Positions 1 to 9,400 of a DNA stretch of 64,000 bases are shown here, in pieces. Origin of the DNA: Bromus sterilis (taxonomy: Eukaryota > Streptophyta > Magnoliopsida > Poales > Poaceae); contig OX465598.1 of NCBI GenBank assembly GCA_950022295.1, forward strand, positions 342,439,324 through 342,503,323. The letters run 5' to 3'. The number at the start of each line of letters is the position of its first letter. Position 1 is the stretch's first letter. The notes under the pieces are model-generated. The model was given only the letters and a program-made list of their open reading frames with translations. It was not told the DNA's origin and searched no databases. The position numbers and the translations under genes are program-made.

Positions 1-720
1 AGGACGGAAGTTGTTCCGGACATTTTGAATGGTTCAAAATAAAGTTTAATTTGTTTTAATAATGTTTTATTATTTAATTATCTGAATTAAATATTTAAAC
101 ATATTAAAATAATTAAAAAATGGAAAAAGGCTATATGGGCCTATGGGGCCCATTAGGGGAGGAGGGGGTTTACCCCCTTGGGCTTGGCGCCAAGGGTGGG
201 GCCCATCCCCCCTTGGGAGTTTAGTCCCACATGGGGAGGGGAGGAGGATGGCACCCCCCTTGGCCTATATAAGGAGGGGTACACCCCCCTTTTTCCAACA
301 CACAATTATTCCTCTCTCTCTCTCTCTCTCTCTCTCTCCTTCTCCTTCCTGGAAGCAGACTCCCCTTGTTTGGAGTCTGCACCTGGACTGGAGTTCTCCA
401 CCATAAGACAGGCCGTCGCTTTGCTGGAGTCGGGATCCGAATCCATCTTTCTTCCGCTGCTCGCCTGGTTCGGGGCCCGAGAGGAACATCGATTGTACCG
501 TACGTGTATAATCTCTTCGAGGCACTACATCTGTGGTGCTAATTCATCGCTGGAGGTCAACCGGGAGTCATCCTCGCCGGTGGTCTACTACACGACAGGG
601 AGGTCGTTGTTCCGAGTCTACGCCAGCCACGTTCGCAAGAACCTTTCCCTCTTTCGGTCTTCAAAGGTATGAACACCGATTACTCCGTTATTTTACATCG
701 CCATAGCATAGATCTTGGAT
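1..720 (+). repeat. LTR-like promoter fragment, family unknown
   Basis: An AT-rich stretch (1-120) is followed by a GC-rich block, a clear TATA box (TATATAAG, about 266-273), a CT dinucleotide run and a moderately GC-rich leader. This order is typical of the promoter and leader of a plant LTR. No LTR ends, primer site or second copy lie in the window, so it is probably part of an element extending beyond the left edge. The open frames here are low-complexity and match no protein I recognise. It could also be a host promoter. Confidence 0.35.
311..338. repeat. (TC)n microsatellite
   Basis: About 14 uninterrupted CT units directly downstream of the TATA box at 266-273. This position is common in plant leaders and such runs are often length-polymorphic. 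Confidence 0.9.
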
Positions 721-943
721 TCGGGTACCATAGGTATGAAAAATTTGTGTTTTCTTCCCCGTATCCCGACATCATTAACAATGAAGGTGGACCCCTTGTG
801 TGTCGCCCGCGTTGCCACATAAAAAAGGGATGAAGTTTGACGTTTGCATTGAAGGAATACAAGGTGGGTTTCGGACTACGATATGACAACATAAGAAGGA
901 AGCGAGGAAGTTGGGGCGGCGAGTTGGTTCTTTCCAAGTAGCA

Positions 944-1202
944 TGTGACATCCTAGCTTAGTAGGAATAATAAACTACTCATATCAACAAGGTGCATCTT
1001 ATTTTTTGGAAGCTCATCTCTAAAGAACTCGAAAGTTAAGCGTGCTTGGCTTGGAGCGATTTCAGGATGGGTGACTGAGTGGCCCAGGTGCGCACAAGTG
1101 AGGACAAAGTACACCAAAAAAACTAGTGTTGATCTGTGGTGATAGTCTAGATCCCGCAAAGCATAACGGTTGGGAACCGGTGGCTATGGACGGGGCGTTA
1201 CA
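944..1202 (+). mobile_element. Cassandra TRIM solo LTR
   Basis: The 259-bp segment starts TGTGACATCC, ends GGCGTTACA and carries a 5S rRNA-like core, the hallmark of Cassandra terminal-repeat retrotransposons in miniature. The flanking pentamers are TAGCA (939-943) and TAGTA (1203-1207), a target duplication with one mismatch. No primer site follows the 3' end and no second LTR is nearby, so this is a solo LTR left by LTR-LTR recombination. Known Cassandra LTRs are a few hundred bp long and encode no protein. The family name is from recognition of the 5S core. Confidence 0.85.
1012..1075 (+). promoter_or_regulatory. 5S rRNA-like pol III internal promoter in the Cassandra LTR
   Basis: AGTTAAGCGTGCTTGG (1034-1049) matches the box A region of plant 5S rRNA and AGGATGGGTGAC (1064-1075) matches box C. 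The spacing between them is close to that in 5S rRNA. The 5' third of 5S rRNA is poorly conserved, so this is not a functional 5S gene. In Cassandra this core can be transcribed by RNA polymerase III; activity of this copy is unknown. Confidence 0.85.
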
Positions 1203-2304
1203 TAGTAAGGGAATGATAATACACTAGGTGTTCTATTTGTTTCCTAGTGACATGTATTTTGTGTGTGTAGGAGCAATACACTACTCATGAGAGGGGCATG
1301 CCACCAATACAAGTAACATGTTTAATTTACTCTACTTTCTTAGAACGAAGCATTGTGAAACGATAAGTATGGTCGACTAGAGACGGGGGTGAATAGGCGA
1401 CTGCGAATTTTAATTGTCTTTTCCAACATTAAGAATATATGTTATCTAGATATGCAACTAGATAAAAAACCAACATGGCAAGCTCACAATAAACAACAAG
1501 CTAGATAAGATAACCAACAATGCAAACTTGCAACAAGTAAGTGAAGGATAGAAATGATCGCAAGTGAAGATGTAGTTCCCGAAGTTCCTTCCTTTGGGGA
1601 AGGTATGTTTCTGCCTGAAGAGTTGTGGCGGAACGAAGCTCACCCAGCATCACAAATACTCATGTTATTCTCTTCGTGACCTCACACAATTCGAGGTGCC
1701 ACAATACACGAAGCGGTGCCCTGGAAGGTGTCGATCGTACTTTCACAAACAAGGTTGGGGCCATCTCCGCAACTTAACGGGAGGCTCCCAACACCACCAT
1801 GGAGCTTTACACCACAATGATTGAGTCTCAAGGTGGCCTCTTTCGTTTAGGGTGCCCAAACATCCAAGAAACGAGATTCACTAGAGATTGCAAGAGGAAA
1901 TCAAGTATCCTTTGGTGAAGTTGTAGATGTAGGTCTTCTCTCCCAAAACCCAAAAGAACAAGGATTCAGAGTTGTTACAAAGAGATCTAGGGCTTCGAAG
2001 CTTTGGGCATTAATGGAGGAGACGGAGGCAAAGAGGTGGGCCAACTTGGGGAAGAAGACCTCATCTATAGACTCCATCAATTTTTAACCATTACCCACAT
2101 TTTTACTATTGGCGGTACTATTGCTGCGGACAATGGTACCACCGCAGCCCCATTCGGGTTGCACTTCAGAGATCAGGCGACACTTCAACATCGGACCCTG
2201 GTAGTACTGCCTATAGGAAAATAACCGATATTGTCGTAGCAATGTTGCTCTAGTAACGTCCCCTATCCATAGAGGATTTGGCCATCAATGGTAGATGAGT
2301 CGAC
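1203..2304. other. No gene seen; repeat-like sequence
   Basis: Moderately AT-rich sequence with several short frames, none resembling a protein. Phrases such as the gggggtgaatag segment near 1385 look like grass LTR sequence, but no ends could be placed. Confidence 0.4.
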
Positions 2305-2463
2305 ACTTAGCCCGTCAGTGCCGCTCCAACCAAAGGACCATTCTCATGAATTGTTACCCTGAGTATGCTAGTTAATACCATGGCACTAGCTCATCAGTGT
2401 CGCTCCAACGAGGGGAACATTCTCATGAACTGTTACCCTAAGTATTCTAGTTAATACCATGGC
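2305..2463. repeat. Tandem duplication of a 79-bp unit
   Basis: Two adjacent copies of about 79 bp, 2305-2383 and 2384-2463, both running from CACT(T)AGC to AGTTAATACCATGG. They differ at roughly one base in eight, mainly in the middle, so the duplication is not recent. No coding function is apparent. Confidence 0.8.
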
Positions 2464-3864
2464 TTTAGAGGTGGTTATCATACTAAATATTTATTGAATT
2501 TTTACTTCAAACCATGTATAAGAGTATTTAAAGATTTTTTTTACTTCAAATGCTAAAATTATTGGAGGTTGTTGTGGTTGCAATCACCTGAAAAAGCAAC
2601 TCCTCTTTAGCCCATCCAGAAGCCACCAAACTTTAGAAAGTATTCTATTTCAAAACACGCTAGTTCGAAATAAAAAGCCATTTTGTTCCCCACATGAATC
2701 GCCTCATTGGAGTCTACAATAAGAGATGTATGATCGAACAAATCTCTTTGTAACACCCGCACTGTTATTAAGGGGCGAGGATTGTGTGACAACTACTTTC
2801 TTCTTCTCGAGGACTCTTTTACTGAAATGATGAAGTCAATTTTCTGGATCATTATATTAAGATTTAACGGTCGTCCTTCTTTCTAATTTCTCATTCAACG
2901 GTTATTTATCTCATAAAATCGACTTAACCAAATTAAAAGTTCAATCAACATATAGCTATTCTGACTATCTTAATAACAAAAAGTAATTAACCTACAATGT
3001 GAAGTCGTAGTCTACTTCGATCCTTGAAAAGATGAAAAGAACCCAAGGATCTTCGCAATCAAACGCCTCTATCCTGCCGGTTGCATAGGCGACCAGCATC
3101 CCGGCACTGATTCCACGAAGCTACTGCACGAAACAGCCAACTATGGAGTACTCCGACCAGCAAGAAGATCGATCAGTCATTTCCCAAGTCATGCAAGGTC
3201 GCAAGGAAAAGCAAATTATAAGCGGTCGACACAGGAACAGGTGGTAAGCATCACGCAAATGATCCACCCTCGTGTGGTCTAGTGTAGCTAATGTCTTACG
3301 GCATTTGGAGACCCCTAGCCGGCAAGCGATCGACAGCTCGGGCGCCGCCCACAATCGAAAAGCCATGGATGGACGCACAGATAATTTGCGTAATCGCTCA
3401 CGTCCGCAGCTAGCTGCGTCACGGTGCAAAACTGGCTTGGCTCTTCACGCCTCATTGGCGGGATGATAATGGGGGTCGATGGAACCGGCGAATCCCCCAA
3501 TCCGGCGCCAGTACCGTGCAGAATTCGTTTCTGCATTTAGAAAACCTGCATGCATATGCATCAGGGCCAATTAAATAGGGTTGGAGAAAAAGGTGCGTAT
3601 CTGATCTCTAACTTTGTGAAAGATGTCTTTTGAATTTAGAAAGTTGTGATATATGATCTTTGTTGTATAATGCTGCGTGACACAGATAAATGTGCACGGG
3701 TTCCATTGAGCAGCAGTCGGGTCATATACCTAAACTGCGGTATCTCGATCTAACATGTTCCGGTTTGGGATAGTTGAGCTATACACATAATCTAGTTAGA
3801 TAGGTGTTATTATCACATGAAAAAGATAATTTCATTTTTTGTTTATAAGATGATTTTTACATAG
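2464..3864. other. No gene seen
   Basis: AT-rich sequence with one more GC-rich stretch (about 3050-3540) holding overlapping short frames on both strands. None has a recognisable domain. No terminal repeats or RNA gene were found. Confidence 0.4.
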
Positions 3865-4407
3865 TTGTACATGCCATCTTCAGCGTATGAGGCTTTCTTC
3901 CTGGGACGCACTGGTGCGCCGGGTGCCCTGCAGAATTGGGACTCTTGGGCGCCACTTCAGATAAAGCTCTTCCTATGGCTTGCTCTTCATAATCGCTTGT
4001 GGACGGCGGACAGGCCCAATCACCGTGGCCTCGATCACCCAGATTGCTGCCCTCTCTGTAGCCAGGCTGACGAGACGGTGGACCATCTTCTGGTGGGATG
4101 TTCGTTCTCCCGGCAAATTTGGTTCCAGGTACTTCTTACCCGCCGGTTGCACGCTGATACCCCAGGCCCAGATAGTTCTCTCCAGGATTGGTGGCCTGCT
4201 ACCAGAGCTCTAGTGGAGGACCCGACCGCTCTTAAGGATCTCAACACTCAGATTAGCTGTGTGTGCCGGGAGATTTGTCTCGAACGAAATCGTTGTGTGT
4301 TCGATAAAGTGGAGAATACGACGCCGGTAATGATGAAGAATATCGAGTCAGAGTGGAATCTGTGGGGTTTGGCTCCACAGGTTAGTGTAGACGATGACAT
4401 GGGTTAG
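3865..4407 (+). pseudogene. LINE ORF2 C-terminal fragment with RT zinc-binding domain
   Basis: About 180 residues resemble the C-terminal tail of plant LINE reverse transcriptases, the zf-RVT domain. Visible landmarks are a KLFLWLALHNRLWTADRP stretch, then CCPLCSQADETVDHLLVGC with the conserved Cys-Cys-His-Cys spacing, and a following W-rich segment. In full LINEs this domain follows endonuclease and RT domains, which are absent here. The first ATG is not a true start; the frame is simply open at the truncation point. The fragment cannot encode an active enzyme. Similar domains occur in captured LINE pieces. Confidence 0.8.
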
Positions 4408-4530
4408 TGGAATCTTGATGTATCCGTAGTGTGAGGGTCAGCTTGTTGACAACCTCATATGTATATACTGTGTATTTCCTTGTGCATCCCCCCCCCCCCC
4501 ACCTTAATATATGTGTGTTCTTCAAAAAAT
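3865..4530 (+). mobile_element. 5'-truncated LINE 3' end
   Basis: The segment holds only the last coding part of a non-LTR retrotransposon plus a short 3' tail with a C run near 4490-4500 and a short A run (TTCAAAAAA) at about 4521-4529. Loss of most of the 5' part is the usual outcome of incomplete reverse transcription. The exact 5' end is not clear. Confidence 0.7.
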
Positions 4531-6110
4531 CTTCACCATCTTCAACAATACACCCCACATCATCCTCATCATCAGTACTGGAGGAGAGAACAGGGAAAGT
4601 GAGTGAATAGTTGTTGTTTTTTCTTCAGTGTATAGGAGGTGAACAAGTTTTTTTTGCGAGTAGGTGAACAAGTTGACAATGCTAAGAAATTAGAAACGGG
4701 CTCAAACCATGCCATGCTTTACCTGCCACTAATGTTGAAGCCAAGTTTAAAAGGATGCGCCTCGTAATTACGACAAATCATGCATTCTTAGAAGAGAAAA
4801 AACGACTACATGAAAGAAAGAGAACTTAACCATCTCTTGGCGCAAGACTTGATACTGTGAAACAACTGTTTAATTCAAAGATACCTTGCCCATTTTTCTC
4901 AGTAGAAAATGATATCTTGCCCATGTACTACACTTGAATAACCTAACATTATCCACTTGACCTACCAATTGCATGGTAGCTGAAGAAAGACCTACGTGGT
5001 AATAAAAGTAGTACTAGTACACTCCTGGTCGGAAAGCCATCTACGCCATTGGTGGGAAAGCCTGGAATATAGAATCGGTTGGGCGTAGGAACTGGTAGCG
5101 TCCATGGATTTACCAAATGTATAAGTCAAAATGCATGACTAATTGCATCTGGCTCTCTCTGGAGCAAGGCATCAGTTTAGAATCCTCTTACGTGTGTAAA
5201 CTCTAGGAAAACAATATTATCATCACGATTAACGATCTACACCTAGGAGTCCAATTCGAGGCTGCTGGGAATATTGCACATTTTCCTTCCTCCAGGCGGT
5301 CCAACCACCTGTCGAAAGATTGTAGAAAAGGATAGCATAATGCAGCATTTCTTACTTATAAAACAGAAAGTGAGAAGGCAGGATGCAGGAACGCCATTGC
5401 TTGATCGCCATGAAATTGATATATTTTTCCTTTTCGAAAAGGGGTTGCCATGGAAGATGGTGTGAAATAATGTCTCCTCCTCCACACAACTTGCATATAT
5501 ACTTTATTTTCATCATCGTGCTACTTTTGGAGGCAAGGATTTGATGCGCCTTAAGATGGACGAGTCGTGCGAATTCATCATTGGTACACAGATTGTTCGG
5601 TCTATGTATGAGATGCCATGAACAATATGTAAGAAAGGGACCAAGAGGAATGGGAAAAAGGGAGCTAATAAGATAGCCCGTGCTTTTTCTGTAATGAGGG
5701 GTCATTATCATCAAGGAAGAGATGCCAAAGTATGCACAGCGTTGGATCGAGTTAAAGACGACCAAATTTTTAATAAAATATGATATAGATAGATGCAACT
5801 AAAATAAAAGAAAAAGGATCAACAGGTGACGAAACGATATCGTTTGGTCGAACAGAGGCGAATCGAGGCCGTGGCGTGAACACTCGAGAGAAATAACAAA
5901 TTATCTAGGGAGGGGGGGGGGGGGCTAGTCTCCACATCATTTCAACATGGTGAGCCTTCGCCAGCCAATAGGTGAGTGCACTTTAAAATATTAAGTTTGA
6001 GTCTCCCTTGCATGCATTTTGATGCACTGCTATAACAACTTCTAATTCCTGTTGTATTTATACGTAGTGCACTATGTACTTTGTTTGTCTGAATTTCTAT
6101 TCGAAGGGAG
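4531..6110. other. No convincing gene
   Basis: AT-rich sequence with a G run at 5912-5924. A 148-codon minus-strand frame (5352-5798) matches nothing I recognise. This interval is the left flank of the chromovirus and ends with its GGGAG target copy at 6106-6110. Confidence 0.45.
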
Positions 6111-6418
6111 TGTAACGGGTCCGATCTAGTCCTAGAAGGTGGCGGCGGCGGAAGGGAGAAAGAGGGAGGAAGAGGAGGCCAGGGAGAGAAGATCAGCTTC
6201 TCATTGATAGATTGGGTCATAGTCGATGATACAACCCCACGGGCTCAGCCCACTTAAGTATACACACACACCGCCTCACACTCTGGCCCATGGCCTAGTC
6301 ACGGTTGGTCCCGTTGTCAGGGACACTATCCCCTTCGATCTCCTTCGCTCCACTGGTTGGTGGGTCCTTCTTACCAGAGCTCCTTGCTGACGAGGTGGCC
6401 CGCCTGGCAGGCGTTACA
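6111..6418 (-). repeat. Chromovirus 3' LTR (308 bp)
   Basis: It starts TGTAACGGGT and ends GGCGTTACA in plus orientation. It differs from the other LTR by a 10-bp purine-rich insertion near 6165, G instead of A near 6208 and C instead of T near 6374. The last 41 or so codons of the polyprotein and its stop codon lie inside it. Confidence 0.95.
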
Positions 6419-9400
6419 TTCTCCCCCGCTTTAGCGCCACCTTGCCCCCAAGGTGGCATAGCCGGGAAACGGTAGTGGAGCTCGTCCCATTTCTCCCATG
6501 TAGCCAACGACTCCGGCAGGCCGTCCCAGTGCACCAGCACCCGACGCTCCGTGCTCCCGTTTCTGTTGATCGTTTGACGGTCCAGAATCTTGGAGGGGTA
6601 GTGAGCGGCCTGCAACACAGAGTTTTCGGGCGGAAGTTCGGCACTAACCTGGACCGTAGCACCAAGCGCCTTCTTCAGAAGAGACACATGTACCACTGGA
6701 TGTATCTTGCTGGTTGCTGGTAAGTTCAAACGGTATGCTACCGTGCCCACGCGCGCCTGGATTGTGTAAGGTCCGTAATAGCGAAACGCCAATTTCTGGA
6801 AGGGTCGGCGAGCCACGGACGTCTGAATAAAGGGCTGAAGCTTGAGAAGAACAGCATCGCCTACCTCAAACGAACGATCAGTACGGTGACGATCCGCTTG
6901 CGCCTTCATCCTATCTTGAGCCTTCTTGAGTTGTTGTTGCAGCATTTCAGTGAGGACCGCTCGCTCCTGCAGCCAGGCAGCCAAGTCTGGAACATCACAC
7001 TCGTCCAATTGAGTCACTCCAAATTCCCGGGGTAAATGGCCATACACCACCTCAAAAGACGTTCGCCCCAGCGCTGAATGGAAACATGTATTGTACCAAT
7101 ATTCCGCCAAAGCCAACCACTTCGCCCAGTTCGTCGGGCACGCATGGACTGCGCATCGAAGGTACGTTTCCAGGCACTGATTTACCCTCTCCGTCTGCCC
7201 GTCGGTCTGTGGGTGGTAGGACGAACTCATCCGCAGCTCCGTGCGACACACCCGGAACAGCTCCTGCCACAGCTGACTCGTGAATATGCGATCTCTGTCC
7301 GAAATGATCCCCAACGGCAGGCCATGCAGCTTGTATATCTCCTTCATGAACACCTTGGCCACCTCCAGAGCTGTGAAGGGGTGTTTCAGTGGAAGGAAGT
7401 GTGCATTCTTCGAGAATTTGTCGACCACGACCAAGATTACATTGAATCCACTGGACAGGGGTAGGCCTTCAATGAAATCCAGCGAGACAACTGCCCACGG
7501 CTGTTGTGGTATGGGCAATGGCTGCAGCAGCCCTGCTGGTGAGATGCGCTCAGTCTTTGCTTGCTGGCATGTCATGCATTCTTGGACGAAGAGTTTGACT
7601 TGATGTTTGAGTCCTTTCCAGGAAAACAGTCGGCTCACCCGGTTGTACGTTGCATGAAATCCCGAATGCCCGCCGACCGCACTGGAGTGCCGCGCTTGTA
7701 TAATCTGAAGCTGCACTGTCGTGTCGTGGCCAACCCACACCCGACCCTTAAATTTGAGCACCCCACCATGTAATTTGAAGGAGGGTTCGCTAGACGGATT
7801 CAACGCCAGTTGTTGCATCAGTTCCTTGGCGTACTCGTCAGTACTGTACGTTTCCTTGACCGCTTTGAGCCACGCTGGTTTACACACTGACATAGCCGCC
7901 AATTCGCCTGGGTTTGGGTGATCCCGGCGCGATAGCGCGTCGGCTGCACGGTTGGAGAGCACGGTCTTGTACTGGATAGTGAACTGAAGCCCTAGGAGTT
8001 TAGTGAACGCCCGCTGTTGGATGGGGGTGTTGAGTCGTTGATCTGTCAAGTGGAGCAGACTCTTTTGATCCGTGCGCACCAGGAACTCAGCATGCTGTAG
8101 GTACTGTCTCCAATGATCGACTGCCATCAATAATGCCAGACATTCCTTCTCATAAGTAGACAGACCCAAGTTCCGTGGTGCCAAAGCCTTACTGAGGTAT
8201 GCCAAAGGGTGACCGTCCTGCATTAAGACTGCCCCGATGCCGGTGGCACTAGCATCTGTCTCGACCACAAATGTTTTGCTAAAGTCTGGAAGGGCCAACA
8301 CCGGTGCCTCAATGAGAGCCTGTTTCAAAGCCCTAAAGGCCTCGTCTGCCACTGGGGTCCAAACAAAGATCACCCCTTTGCGTAAGAGCTCCGTGAGCGT
8401 TTTGCTGATTACTCCAAAGTGCCTGACGAATTTTCTGTAGTAGCCCGCCAGCCCGAGGAACCCACACAGTTGCTTGACAGTAGTTGGGACTGGCCAATTC
8501 TTCACGGCTTCCACCTTACTGTCATCGGTCGCCACCCCATGTGCGCTGATAAAATGTCCCAGATAACTAATGTTTCTCTGAACAAAAGTGCATTTTGACC
8601 TTTTTGCTAGCAAGTCGTTCTGCTGCAACAACCTCAGTACTTGCTCAAGCAACCTGTCATGTTCTTCCATCGTCCGTGAGTATATGAGTATGTCGTCCAT
8701 GAAGACAAGCACACCCTTGCGTAGAACCGACGATAGCACTGTGTTCATTGCACCTTGGAAGGATGCCGGTGCACATGTCAGACCATATGGCATCACCCGA
8801 AACTGAAATCGCCCCTGGTGAGTGGTAAATGTTGTCTTGTGTTCGTCTTCCGGTTGCAACCGAATTTGATGATACCCAGCTCGTAGGTCGAGCTTGGAAA
8901 ACCAAACCGAGCCGGCTAACTCATCCAACAGCTCATCAATAATCGGCATGGGATATGTGGTCTTCACAGTGATGGCATTCAAATGACGAAAATCCACACA
9001 AAAACGCCAAGTTTGATCTTTCTTTTTGACCAATAGAACTGGTGACGAGAATGGGCTAGAACTGACGGTGACGAGCCCTTTGTGCAGCATGTCTTGTACT
9101 TGGGCCTCGATCTCATTTTTCTGTTCGGGGGTATAGCGATAAGGTCGAATATTGACTGGTTTCGCCCCTGGTAACAACGGAATCGCATGATCCCATGGCT
9201 TGGATTTTGGTAACCCTGACGGTTCTGCAAACATCCCACTGAATTTGTCCAATATTTCCTGAATTGCTGGTGGCAGAGACTCTTCCACCGGCTGCTGCTC
9301 GACTATACATAACCAGACGACATGAGCAATGGATTCAGTGTGTTCGAGTTCCTCTAATTGATCCAGAGATATAGGCTCAATGTGCTGTACCGCCCCTTGC

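Noticed and set aside
1012..1075. A genuine 5S rRNA gene
   Set aside because: Only the internal control region matches, and it sits inside an LTR with Cassandra ends and a target duplication.
3874..4544. CCATCTTCA copies (3874-3882 and 4536-4544) as the LINE target duplication
   Set aside because: The right copy does not directly follow the A run and the left copy lies inside the open frame, so the match may be chance.
5352..5798. A 148-codon minus-strand frame
   Set aside because: No domain recognised, AT-rich context and no homologous clue. It may be a decayed gene fragment, but I cannot support it.
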